Positions 26,458-34,953 of a stretch of 64,000 bases of DNA are shown piece after piece (position 1 is the first letter of the stretch; the number at the start of each line of letters is the position of its first letter). The position numbers were made by a program, and so were the translations under genes. The stretch is from Rhodospirillaceae bacterium SYSU D60007 (GTDB taxonomy: Bacteria > Pseudomonadota > Alphaproteobacteria > Reyranellales > Reyranellaceae). The stretch lies in the NCBI GenBank assembly GCA_003574685.1, contig QOCQ01000002.1:248001-312000 (forward strand), read 5' to 3'. Below the pieces are notes generated by a model that was not told the origin of the DNA, made no database searches, and saw nothing but the letters and a program-made list of their open reading frames with translations.

Positions 26458-26483
26458 GCTTTCCAGAGATGAAGGTGACACCG

Positions 26484-27317
26484 CTAGAGCAGTCGTGCAC
26501 CCTCGTCGAGCAGCGGCAGGATCTTGTCGCGGGCTTCGGAGGGCAGCAGGAACACGGCGCGATCCACGCCGGCGTCGCGATAGCGCTTGAGCACGTCGCC
26601 ATCCATCGCCACGCCGAACACGGTATACGGCACCGCGGCCTGATCGCGGCCGGCCTCGGCCACCATCTGCCGGAGTCGCGGTAAAACCTCGAGCGGGTCC
26701 ATGTCTCGCCCGCCGATCGGCATCCAGCCATCGCCCCAGGCAATGGCGCGCCGCGCGCCGTGCGGAAAACCGCCGCCCACGATGATCGGCGGATGCGGCT
26801 TCTGCACGGGTTTCGGCCACTGCATCATTTCCTCGAATTTCACGAACTCGCCGGCGAAGCTAGGCTTCGAGCGTGTCCAGATCTCCTTCATCGCCTGGAT
26901 GCGCTCGCGCAGCAGCTTGAAGCGTGTTTCGAAAGCCGTGCCGTGATCGGCCATCTCCTCGGCATTCCAGCCACCACCGACACCGAACAGCACGCGGCCG
27001 TTCGACAGTCGATCGACGGTGGAAACTTCCTTGGCCGTGTGGATCGGATCGCGCTGCACGACCAGGCAGACGCCGGTGCCCAGCCTGATGCGGCGCGTGA
27101 CCACCGCCGCCGCCCCGAGGGCCACGAAGGGATCGTAGGTGTCGTAGTAGCGCTTCGGCAGCTCGGCACCGCCGGGCCAGGGAGATTTGCGGCTGGTCGG
27201 AATGTGGCTGTGCTCAGGGAACCACAGCGATTCGAAGCCGCGATTTTCCGCTTCGACCGCCAGCTCGTGCGGCTGGATGGCATAGTCGGTCGGAAACATC
27301 GTCACGCCAATGTGCAT
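26484..27317 (-). CDS. LLM class F420-dependent oxidoreductase (copy 2)
   Basis: A 277-residue luciferase-like monooxygenase/F420 oxidoreductase beginning MHIGVTMFPTDYAIQPHELA. Landmarks are GFESLWFPEHSHIP (about 28-41), RIRLGTGVCLVVQRDPI, VLFGVGGGWNAEEM and KPHPPIIVGGGFPHGA. It is clearly similar to the copy at 33089 (EHSHIP, GTGVCL, RDPI, GGGWN/GNGWN), so these two are close paralogues, more so than copy 1. Cofactor (F420 or FMN) and substrate are unknown. Confidence 0.9.
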   Translation of the reverse strand: MHIGVTMFPTDYAIQPHELAVEAENRGFESLWFPEHSHIPTSRKSPWPGGAELPKRYYDTYDPFVALGAAAVVTRRIRLGTGVCLVVQRDPIHTAKEVSTVDRLSNGRVLFGVGGGWNAEEMADHGTAFETRFKLLRERIQAMKEIWTRSKPSFAGEFVKFEEMMQWPKPVQKPHPPIIVGGGFPHGARRAIAWGDGWMPIGGRDMDPLEVLPRLRQMVAEAGRDQAAVPYTVFGVAMDGDVLKRYRDAGVDRAVFLLPSEARDKILPLLDEGARLL

Positions 27318-27355
27318 GGGCGCGTCTCCCTGGTATTTTCTCGCGCGGCGAAAGC

Positions 27356-28348
27356 TCAGCCCAGGACTTCCTTGTTGATCACGTTGTCGCGGTTTGGCCG
27401 GCCATCGAGCACGCTCAGCATGTTCTGTGCGGTCACCTCGGCCATGCGCATGACGGCTTCGGTGGTGACGCCGGCCATGTGCGGCGAGCTGATGAAGTTC
27501 GGCAGCTTCAGCAGCGGGTTGTCCTTGGGCGTGGGCTCCTGCTCGAAGACGTCCAGCCCCGCCGCCGCCAATTTGCCGCCGGTGAGCGCCGCGTGCAGCG
27601 CCGGCTCGACGATGATACCGCCACGCGCCGTCGACACCAGGATCGCCGACGGCTTCATCAGGCCCAGCCGGCGCGCATCGAGCATGCCCACGGTTTCAGG
27701 CGTCTTGGGGCAATGGATGGTCACGAAATCGGCACGCGGCAGGCCGGCATCGAGCTCGGCCACCGGCTCGCAACCGGCGGCCCGGACGGCATCCGGCGAC
27801 ACGTACGGATCATAGACCAGCACATTCATTTCCATGGCCAGCCCGCGTTTGGCGGTGCGCGTGCCGATACGGCCGAACCCCACGATCAGCAGCGTCTTGC
27901 CCAGCAGGTCGACCGGCAGGAGCTTCATGCGGTCCGTCCCCCAACGGCCCTCCTGCACCATGGCGTGGAAGTGTGCCGCCCGCTTCGCCAGCGTCATCAT
28001 CAGGAAGATGGCATGCTCGGCCACCGACGGCGAATTGGCGGTGCCGGCGACCATCAGCGGGATCTTCTTCTCCGTCAGCGCCGGCACGTCCACGGCGTCG
28101 TAGCCGACACCGATGCGGGCCACCACCTGAAGCCCGCGCGTCGCATCCCGCTCCTGCCGCCCGAACGGCGTGCCGCCGAGCGCCACGGCGTTGACTTCAC
28201 CCAACTCCTGGAGTCTTTGCCTGAACGGATTCCCCGCGGCGGTGCCAGGAAAGGTCGCGACCTCGACGTCGTCGCGTTTCCTGAAAACATCCAGCCCTGC
28301 CATCCCGAAAATGTCCGGTACCAGCACGCGCTTCTTGTTCGTTGCCAT
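27356..28348 (-). CDS. D-isomer specific 2-hydroxyacid dehydrogenase (phosphoglycerate dehydrogenase-like)
   Basis: NAD-dependent dehydrogenase of 330 residues. The substrate domain contains VVARIGVGYDAVDVPAL (about residues 74-90), the nucleotide domain has LLIVGFGRIGTRTAKR (about 147-162, GxGxxG), and the catalytic residues are Arg in VSTARGGIIVEPAL (about 235), Glu in DVFEQEP (about 264) and His in ISSPHMAGVTTEAV (about 284). The start at 28348 (MATNKKRVLV) has GAGGAG upstream; the frame extends to 28468 into non-coding. Substrate unknown; serA itself is usually longer or differently placed. Confidence 0.9.
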   Translation of the reverse strand: MATNKKRVLVPDIFGMAGLDVFRKRDDVEVATFPGTAAGNPFRQRLQELGEVNAVALGGTPFGRQERDATRGLQVVARIGVGYDAVDVPALTEKKIPLMVAGTANSPSVAEHAIFLMMTLAKRAAHFHAMVQEGRWGTDRMKLLPVDLLGKTLLIVGFGRIGTRTAKRGLAMEMNVLVYDPYVSPDAVRAAGCEPVAELDAGLPRADFVTIHCPKTPETVGMLDARRLGLMKPSAILVSTARGGIIVEPALHAALTGGKLAAAGLDVFEQEPTPKDNPLLKLPNFISSPHMAGVTTEAVMRMAEVTAQNMLSVLDGRPNRDNVINKEVLG

Positions 28349-28527
28349 GACGTCTCCTCTTCGAACCCGCCGCCATGGTGCACCAACAGGGCGCCCTTGG
28401 CATTGACTTGCGGCGCGCAGCCGCTTCGCACGCAGTGCAAGGCAAACGGTGCGGCCTGACAGCCCCACACCGGGGACGATACACTGCCCGACGGCCGCGG
28501 CGATGCCGGGGACCGGAGGGGGAGCGA

Positions 28528-29928
28528 ATGGAATACGATTTCGATCTGGTGGCGATCGGATCGGGACCGGCCGGTCAGCGGGCCGCCATCCAGGCGGCCA
28601 AGCTCGGCAAGCGGGTGATGCTGGTCGAGCGCCAGGATGTGGTCGGCGGCGTCTGCATCAATACCGGCACGATCCCCTCCAAGACTCTGCGCGAGGCGGT
28701 GCTCCACCTGTCGGGCCACCGCGAGCGCGGCATTTATGGTGCCTCCTACGCCGTCAAGCAGAACATCACCATGGAGGACCTGCACTTCCGCACCGCCCAT
28801 GTGATCCGCCACGAAATCGACGTCACGCGCCACCAGTTGCTGCGCAACCGGGTCGAGGTGGCGGTGGGCAACGCCGTCTTCACCGGTCCGCACGCGCTCA
28901 GGATCGAGGACGTGCCCGGCCGGGCCGTGCGCAATGTCACGGCGGACAGGATCATCATCGCCACCGGCACGCAGGCAACCCGCGACGGCGGTATACCGTT
29001 CGACGGCCAGCGCATTCTGATCAGCGATGACGTGCTGACGCTGCGGAAACTGCCGCGCACGCTGACGGTGATCGGCGCGGGTGTGATCGGCGTCGAATAC
29101 GCGACCATCTTCGCGACGCTGGGCGTGCGCGTCACGCTGATCGACAAGCGCGACCGGCTGCTACCCTTCGTCGATCGCGAGATCACGGATTCGCTGGCCT
29201 ACCAGATGCACGAGCGCCGGGTCACCTTGCGTCTGGGCGAGGAAGTCCGCGCCATCGAGCCCTTCAATGACGACAAGGGCGAACGGGTGCGCGTCACGCT
29301 GGTTTCCGGCAAGCAGGTCACCAGCGAAGCCGCGCTCTATTCGATCGGCCGCACGGGCGCGACATCCGATCTGAACCTCGCCGCCGCGGGCCTCAAGGCC
29401 GATGCGCGCGGCCGGCTCGGTATCAACGCGCACTATCAGACGGAGCAGCCGCACATTTACGCCGTGGGCGATGTGATCGGCTTTCCCAGCCTCGCCTCGA
29501 CCTCGATGGAACAGGGACGGCTGGCGGCCTGCCATGCCTTCGGCGTCGAGGCCCAGAGCGTGCCGGCACTGTTTCCCTATGGCATCTACACCATCCCGGA
29601 AATTTCGACCGTCGGCCGCACGGAGGAGGAGCTGACGCAGGACGGCATCGCCTACGAGATCGGCAAGGCCAACTACCGGGAGATCGCGCGCGGCCAGATC
29701 ATCGGCGACAGCTCGGGCCTGCTGAAGCTGATTTTCGGGCTGGACACGCGCGAGCTGCTGGGCGTGCATATCATCGGCGAGGGCGCGAGCGAGCTGGTGC
29801 ATATCGGCCAGGCGGTGCTCGCCCACAGGGGGACGATCGACTACTTCGTCAACACCGTGTTCAACTACCCGACCCTCGCCGAATGCTACAAAACCGCCGC
29901 CTTCGACGGCATCAACCGCCTGGGCTGA
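28528..29928 (+). CDS. sthA: Soluble (Si-specific) pyridine nucleotide transhydrogenase
   Basis: A 466-residue flavoprotein disulfide-reductase-family protein that exchanges hydride between NADPH and NAD+. FAD motif LVAIGSGPAGQRAAIQAAKL (about 7-26), GVCINTGTIPSKTLREAV where the first redox cysteine of the CxxxxC motif is kept (C) and the second is replaced by T, as in SthA. NAD motif TVIGAGVIGVEYATIFATLG (about 178-197) and C-terminal ELVHIGQAV, TVFNYPTLAECYKTAA. The ATG at 28528 has GGGGAG upstream. It is soluble and stands alone, followed by a strong hairpin. Confidence 0.93.
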   Translation: MEYDFDLVAIGSGPAGQRAAIQAAKLGKRVMLVERQDVVGGVCINTGTIPSKTLREAVLHLSGHRERGIYGASYAVKQNITMEDLHFRTAHVIRHEIDVTRHQLLRNRVEVAVGNAVFTGPHALRIEDVPGRAVRNVTADRIIIATGTQATRDGGIPFDGQRILISDDVLTLRKLPRTLTVIGAGVIGVEYATIFATLGVRVTLIDKRDRLLPFVDREITDSLAYQMHERRVTLRLGEEVRAIEPFNDDKGERVRVTLVSGKQVTSEAALYSIGRTGATSDLNLAAAGLKADARGRLGINAHYQTEQPHIYAVGDVIGFPSLASTSMEQGRLAACHAFGVEAQSVPALFPYGIYTIPEISTVGRTEEELTQDGIAYEIGKANYREIARGQIIGDSSGLLKLIFGLDTRELLGVHIIGEGASELVHIGQAVLAHRGTIDYFVNTVFNYPTLAECYKTAAFDGINRLG

Positions 29929-29931
29929 ACA

Positions 29932-29960
29932 ACAACCTTCCCCCTCCGGGGGAAGGTTGT
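29932..29960. terminator. Strong hairpin after sthA
   Basis: ACAACCTTCCCCC (29932-29944) pairs with GGGGGAAGGTTGT (29948-29960): a 13-bp stem with a TCC loop, directly after the sthA stop and facing the convergent solute-binding gene. It has no U-tract and shares its core with repeats at 60275 and 60393, so it may be a repeat that serves as a terminator. Confidence 0.6.
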
Positions 29961-29986
29961 GAGACGGGAGTTGACCAACCGCGTCG

Positions 29987-31576
29987 CTACTTGTCCAGCC
30001 AGACGTCTTCGAAGCGCCAGCCGTTGTAGATGCTGTTGACCATGATGGTGACGCCCTTGACGTGCGGCTGCCAGCATCCGGCGGCGACGCCGTGCATGAT
30101 GATCGGCCACGCGACATCCTCCTGCAGCTTGCGGTCGATTTCCCAGACCATCTGCTGGCGCTTCTTCTGATCCGTCTCGCGCGACTGCGCCTCGAACATC
30201 TTCGTCATCTCGGCGTCGCAGTAGTTGTTGTAGTTGCGCAGCGAGCCGCAGGCGTAGTTCTCGAACAGGTTCTGATCCGGATCGTCGACGGCCGAGCCGG
30301 TCAGGTTCAGCGCCACCGTGTAGTCCTTCTTGAACACGCGGTTGTAGTAGACGGCGGTGTCGATGATCTCCAGCTCGCCGTCGATCCAGATATGTCTGAG
30401 CTGGTCGATCAGGATCGCCGCCGGATCCCTGAACGTCGCGATGTTGCGGGTGCTGACCTTGATCTTCAGCCGCTTGTCAGGACCGTAGCCGGCCTTCTTC
30501 ATCAGCTCCCGCGCGTGCTCCCGGCTCTGCTCGACATCGCCATAGCCGACCATGCTCTTGAGCATGTCGGGCGGCAGTCCCCATACGCCCTCCGGCGGCG
30601 GCAGCATGGTGCCGCCCATCTTTCCCTTGCCTTCGCTCAGGATATCGATGAAGGCCTGGCGGTCGAGCGCCATCGCCATGGCGCGCCGGATGTCCGGATT
30701 GTCGAAGGGCGCCATCTCGCGATTCACGATCAGATTCACGGAGACGCCCGTGGTGCGCAGCGTACATTGCGCGTGCGGCGCATCCTTGCGGATATTGGCC
30801 AGCAGCGGCACCGAGACATCGGTGGGGAAGGTCATGTCGAACTGGCCGCTGGCAAAGGCCAGCATGCGCGTCGAACGGTTGGAGATGATGGTGTACTCGA
30901 TGCCGTCAAGGTAAGGGCGGCCGGGCTTCCAGTAATCCTGGTTCTTGACGAGTTTGATGGATTCGTTGGTTCGCATTTCAGCGAACTTGAACGGCCCGGT
31001 GCCGATCGGCTTGCGCCGCATCTCTCTGCTCGGCACGTGGCAGGGATAGATTGGCGTGTAGCCCGAGGCGAGCAGCGCCAGCAGCGAGGGCTGCCGATTC
31101 TTCACGTGCAACGTGACATCGTAGTCGCCTTCGACGGTCACCTTCTCGAGGTTGCTGTACCAGGCAGACCGTGGATTGCGCCGCAGCTTGTCCTCGCCGG
31201 TGCCGAGCAGCATCTCGAACGTGCAGCGGACATCCTGGGCCGTGAATGGCTTGCCATCGTGCCACTTGACGCCCTGGCGAAGCTTGAAGCTCAGCCTTGT
31301 GCCGTCGTCATTCCACGACCAGCTTGTCGCCAGGTCAGGCACGATCGATTCGAAGGTGTTTCGGGCAACGCTCTGGTCATACATCACGAGGTTGTTGAAC
31401 AGCGCCATGAACGGCACCACCACCGACACCGTCGCCTCCTCATGGATCGAGGGGCTGGGCGGCATGTCCATGTGCTGGATCCTGAGAATGCCGCCCGGCT
31501 TCTGAGCCCAGGCAGCACCGGTGGCAAGCGACGTCATTACCCCAAGCAACGCGATGCACGTGATCGGACGCTTCAT
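29987..31576 (-). CDS. ABC transporter substrate-binding protein (peptide/nickel type)
   Basis: A 529-residue periplasmic binding protein of the SBP-5 family. Signal peptide MKRPITCIALLGVMTSLATG, cleavage likely after AWA at residue 24. The domain has SFKLRQGVKWHDGKPFTAQD (about 91-110), TGPFKFAEM and the C-terminal LNLTGSAVDDPDQNLFENYACGS region. The SBP-5 family binds oligopeptides, but also metals, glutathione or plant metabolites. No permease or ATPase adjoins this gene, so it is an orphan binding protein or its transporter is elsewhere. Confidence 0.9.
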   Translation of the reverse strand: MKRPITCIALLGVMTSLATGAAWAQKPGGILRIQHMDMPPSPSIHEEATVSVVVPFMALFNNLVMYDQSVARNTFESIVPDLATSWSWNDDGTRLSFKLRQGVKWHDGKPFTAQDVRCTFEMLLGTGEDKLRRNPRSAWYSNLEKVTVEGDYDVTLHVKNRQPSLLALLASGYTPIYPCHVPSREMRRKPIGTGPFKFAEMRTNESIKLVKNQDYWKPGRPYLDGIEYTIISNRSTRMLAFASGQFDMTFPTDVSVPLLANIRKDAPHAQCTLRTTGVSVNLIVNREMAPFDNPDIRRAMAMALDRQAFIDILSEGKGKMGGTMLPPPEGVWGLPPDMLKSMVGYGDVEQSREHARELMKKAGYGPDKRLKIKVSTRNIATFRDPAAILIDQLRHIWIDGELEIIDTAVYYNRVFKKDYTVALNLTGSAVDDPDQNLFENYACGSLRNYNNYCDAEMTKMFEAQSRETDQKKRQQMVWEIDRKLQEDVAWPIIMHGVAAGCWQPHVKGVTIMVNSIYNGWRFEDVWLDK

Positions 31577-31771
31577 GTTGTTTCCTCCCTGACGACATCG
31601 CCTCCATCATACGTCTGCCGGAAGGGCGCGCTACGCGTGCACCGCAGTGCCGACCTGCCCTGCACACAATCGATCACAGATGCGAAAATTGGCTGACAGC
31701 CCGTCTGAAACCCGCGGTGACGGCCTGTCGTTGCCACCCTACACTGCCGCCCGACACTACGGGGATGCACC

Positions 31772-32563
31772 ATGCTCGTCGAACAGATCTGGACCGCCAA
31801 CGCCTATCGGAACTTCAACTACCTGATCGCCTGCCCTGAAACCGGCGAGGCGCTAGCGATCGATCCCTTGGACCATCAAAAGTGCCTTGCCGCCGCCAGG
31901 GCGAAGGGCTGGACCATCACCCAGATCCTGAACACCCACGAGCATGGCGACCATATCGGTGGCAACCGGCAGGTGGTGGCCGCCACCGGGGCCAGGATCC
32001 TCGCCCATGCCAACGCCAAGGACAGGATTCCGGATGTGGACCGCGGCCTGCGTGCCGGCGATGTCGTGAAGGTCGGCAAGTCGGTCGAGCTCGAATGCCT
32101 CGACACGCCGGGCCATACCATGTGCCACATCTGCCTGCGGGCACATGGCGATCATCCGGCCCTGTTCTGCGGCGACACGCTGTTCAACGCGGGTGCCGGC
32201 AACTGCCACAATGGCGGCCATCCGAGCGAGCTTTACAACACCTTCGCCAGCCAGCTCGACAAGCTGCCGGAGAACACCCGCGTCTATCCCGGCCACGACT
32301 ATATCGCGCGCAATCTCGCCTTCACGCTGGACCGCGAACCGGACAATGCCAAGGCCAAAGAGATGCTGCCGGCCATGGAGCAGCAGGATCCTGCCAGGGC
32401 GATGGTTACGACCCTGGCGCTGGAGCGCGAGATCAACACCTTCTTTCGGCTCTCCAGCCCGTCGGTGATCCGCCGGCTGCGCGAGGTCTTTCCTGATCTT
32501 CCCGACAACCCGGATCGCAAGACCGTATTTCTCAAGCTGCGCGAATTGCGCAACAAATGGTGA
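31772..32563 (+). CDS. gloB: Hydroxyacylglutathione hydrolase (glyoxalase II)
   Basis: A 263-residue metallo-beta-lactamase-fold thioesterase that hydrolyses S-lactoylglutathione to lactate. The dinuclear metal motif is NTHEHGDHIGGN (about residues 53-64), then DTPGHTMCHICL (about 111-122, metal His), LFCGDTLFNAGAGNC (about 133-147, bridging Asp) and the C-terminal HDY and substrate-binding FFRLSSPSVIRRLRE segment. Length is normal for GloB. It precedes a DDN-type nitroreductase and an LLM gene on the same strand with small gaps, which may be an operon. Confidence 0.92.
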   Translation: MLVEQIWTANAYRNFNYLIACPETGEALAIDPLDHQKCLAAARAKGWTITQILNTHEHGDHIGGNRQVVAATGARILAHANAKDRIPDVDRGLRAGDVVKVGKSVELECLDTPGHTMCHICLRAHGDHPALFCGDTLFNAGAGNCHNGGHPSELYNTFASQLDKLPENTRVYPGHDYIARNLAFTLDREPDNAKAKEMLPAMEQQDPARAMVTTLALEREINTFFRLSSPSVIRRLREVFPDLPDNPDRKTVFLKLRELRNKW

Positions 32564-32591
32564 CCGAACTGTCCACCCTGAGGAGATGCCG

Positions 32592-33056
32592 ATGACCGAA
32601 GCCAAGCTTGCGCCCAACATGCCGAAGTGGATGCGGGACCACGTCGATCTCTACAACAAGAGCGGTGGCACCGAAGGCCACATGTACACCATCAACCTGC
32701 CCAACGCGCCGGCGAGGGCCGTGCCGTCGCTGCTCCTCACCACAACCGGCCGCAAGTCGGGGCAGCGGTATGTCTTCCCGCTGTTCTATGGCCGCGCGGG
32801 CGACAGCTACTTTGTCGTCGCCTCCAAGGGCGGTGCGCCGGAGCATCCCGGCTGGTATCGCAACATGCTGGCGAACGCCGAGGTCGAGGTTCAGGTCGGC
32901 ACCGAGCGGCTGCGGGCGCGGGCGCGCACTGCCACAGGCGAGGAGCGCGCGCGGCTGTGGTCGCAGGCCCTCGAGTTCTGGCCGCCCTATGCCGACTACC
33001 AGCAGAAAGCGGGGTCCCGCGAAATCCCTGTCGTCGTGCTTGATCCGGTGCGCTGA
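32592..33056 (+). CDS. Deazaflavin-dependent nitroreductase family protein
   Basis: A 154-residue split-barrel protein of the DDN/F420-type nitroreductase family. Landmarks: LLLTTTGRKSGQRYVFPLFY (about 50-69), FVVASKGGAPEHPGWYRNML (about 75-94) and VEVQVG. The start at 32592 follows GAGGAG at eight-base spacing; the ATG at 32586 is too close to the site. The family binds deazaflavin F420 in actinobacteria; in alphaproteobacteria the cofactor is uncertain. An LLM gene follows 32 bases downstream, so both may use the same cofactor. Confidence 0.88.
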   Translation: MTEAKLAPNMPKWMRDHVDLYNKSGGTEGHMYTINLPNAPARAVPSLLLTTTGRKSGQRYVFPLFYGRAGDSYFVVASKGGAPEHPGWYRNMLANAEVEVQVGTERLRARARTATGEERARLWSQALEFWPPYADYQQKAGSREIPVVVLDPVR

Positions 33057-33088
33057 ACCCGGCCGACCGTGGCTGGAGGGGAGACGTC

Positions 33089-33943
33089 ATGAAGATCGGC
33101 GCGGTGATGTTCTTCACGGCCTACTCCATGAGCCCGGCCGCGCTCGGCCGGGCCCTGGAGGAGCGCGGCTTCGAATCACTCTGGGTGCCGGAGCATTCCC
33201 ACATCCCGCTGTCGCGCAAGTCGCCCTACCCCGCCGGCGGGCCGCTGATCCGGCCCTACTACGACCTGATGGATCCGTTCCTGGCCCTGACGGCTGCGGC
33301 CGGCGCCACGTCACGGCTGAAGGTGGGCACGGGCGTCTGCCTGATGAACCAGCGCGATCCGATCATCACCGCCAAGATGGTGTCGACGCTGGACCACCTC
33401 TCCGCGGGCCGCTTCCTGTTTGGTGTCGGCAACGGCTGGAACCAGGACGAGATGGAGAATCACGGCACGGTGTTCGCGATGCGGCACAAGCTGGCACGCG
33501 AGCGGATCGAGGCGATGAAGGCGATCTGGACCCGTGACGAAGCCGAATACCACGGCGAGTTCGTCAACTTCGACCCCATGAACCAGTGGCCCAAGCCGGT
33601 GCAGAAGCCGCACCCGCCCATCATCGTGGGCGGCGCCTTCCCCTTCGCCGCCCGCCGCGCCATCCGCTATGGCGACGGCTGGATCCCTCGCGCCGACCGC
33701 CTCGAGCGGGACGGCATCGGTCCTCTGATCGAGAAATTCCGCGCCATGACGCGCGAGGCCGGCCGCGATCCGGCGGAATTGCCGATCACCATCTTCCGCC
33801 TGCCCGACGACATCGCGAAGCTGCGCTATTGCCAGGAAATCGGCGTCGACAGGATCGTGTTCAGCCTGCCGGCCGAGCGCGAGGACAAGGTGCTCCCGAT
33901 CCTCGATCGCTGGGCAACTCTGCAGCGGCAACTTTTGGGATAA
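33089..33943 (+). CDS. LLM class F420-dependent oxidoreductase (copy 3)
   Basis: A 284-residue luciferase-like oxidoreductase. MKIGAVMFFTAYSMSPAALG begins the TIM barrel; LWVPEHSHIPLSRKSPYPAGG (in part), RLKVGTGVCLMNQRDPIITA, RFLFGVGNGWNQDEM and KPHPPIIVGGAFPFAARRA follow. It shares several stretches with copy 2 (26484-27317). GGGGAG lies about six bases before the ATG. It ends 5 bases before a convergent dehydrogenase gene. Confidence 0.92.
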   Translation: MKIGAVMFFTAYSMSPAALGRALEERGFESLWVPEHSHIPLSRKSPYPAGGPLIRPYYDLMDPFLALTAAAGATSRLKVGTGVCLMNQRDPIITAKMVSTLDHLSAGRFLFGVGNGWNQDEMENHGTVFAMRHKLARERIEAMKAIWTRDEAEYHGEFVNFDPMNQWPKPVQKPHPPIIVGGAFPFAARRAIRYGDGWIPRADRLERDGIGPLIEKFRAMTREAGRDPAELPITIFRLPDDIAKLRYCQEIGVDRIVFSLPAEREDKVLPILDRWATLQRQLLG

Positions 33944-33947
33944 GAGT

Positions 33948-34835
33948 TCAGCCGTTTCCGCGCCGGCTCCACGCCTGGTACATGGCCAGCAGTGAAACGA
34001 TATCGCGGCCGCGATAGCCTTCCGCCAGCGCGAGCGCATAGAGCTCGCGAACCATCGATGCGGCCGGCGTTGGGAGCTTCGTGGTGCGCCCCAGCTCGAC
34101 GCCCAGCGCGAGATCCTTTTCACCCAGTTCCATCTTGAAGCCGGGATCGAAATTGCCCTTGAGCGCATTGGGAAAGCGCTTGGTGAAATGGTGCGACCGG
34201 CCGCCGCTCACCGACAGCACGTCGTAGAGCGTTTCGGGCTCGACGCCGGCCGCTACGCCCAGCGCGAACGCCTCTGAAGCAATCAGCACATTGCCCATGG
34301 ACATCATGTTGTTGACGATCTTCACCACCTTGGCCGTGCCGACATCGCCGGTGTAGCGCCACGTGTCACCCAGCAGCGAGAGGATCGGGCCGGCGCGGTC
34401 CACGGCAGCACGCGTGCCGCCGGCGATCAGCACCAGCTTGCCCTGGCGGGCCTCGGCGGGACTGCCGCTGACGGGACAATCGACCACGTCGAGCCCGCGC
34501 GCCGCCGCTGCCGTGCCGACCTCGCGCATGGTGCCGGGGTCGATCGTGCTCAGCTCAATGCACAGGCTGCCCGCCGCGGCATGCGCGATCAGACCATCAT
34601 CGCCCAGCCACGCGGCGCGTACCGCGGCAGGATCGGGCAGGCTGGTCAGAACGACGGCGCGATCCTTCAAGGCGGCGGCGATGGAACGCGCCATCGTCAT
34701 GCCACGCGCGGCCAGATCCGCACCCGTGCGTGCATTGACGTCATAGCCAACGACGTCGTGGCCAGCCTCCGACAGCCGGGCAGCCATGCCGGAACCCATC
34801 TGCCCCATGCCCAGAACGGCAATCCGCTCATTCAT
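33948..34835 (-). CDS. NAD(P)-dependent beta-hydroxyacid dehydrogenase (3-hydroxyisobutyrate dehydrogenase family)
   Basis: A 295-residue dehydrogenase with cofactor motif VLGMGQMGSGMAARLSEAGH (about 6-25), substrate motif VDCPVSGSPAEARQGKLVLIAGG (about 116-138, quoted in part by position) and catalytic lysine in GTAKVVKIVNNMMSMGN (about 163-179). The start at 34835 (MNERIAVLGM) has GGAGGAG about eight bases upstream; the frame extends to 34862. It may act on 3-hydroxyisobutyrate, tartronate semialdehyde or similar compounds; the substrate is not determined. Confidence 0.92.
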   Translation of the reverse strand: MNERIAVLGMGQMGSGMAARLSEAGHDVVGYDVNARTGADLAARGMTMARSIAAALKDRAVVLTSLPDPAAVRAAWLGDDGLIAHAAAGSLCIELSTIDPGTMREVGTAAAARGLDVVDCPVSGSPAEARQGKLVLIAGGTRAAVDRAGPILSLLGDTWRYTGDVGTAKVVKIVNNMMSMGNVLIASEAFALGVAAGVEPETLYDVLSVSGGRSHHFTKRFPNALKGNFDPGFKMELGEKDLALGVELGRTTKLPTPAASMVRELYALALAEGYRGRDIVSLLAMYQAWSRRGNG

Positions 34836-34953
34836 GCTGCGCTCCTCCTTCGCCACAGCCATAGCATGTCATTCCCCGTCTCGCGATCATGGAACCTTTG
34901 CCTTCAGCCTGCGTAAAATGGCGGTGCCTGCAGACCGGCAGGGGGACCAGCCG

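Noticed and set aside
30062-31696. 544-residue open frame antisense to the solute-binding gene
   Set aside because: GC-rich codon bias leaves long antisense frames; no motifs or ribosome site, and the opposite strand encodes a clear SBP-5 protein.
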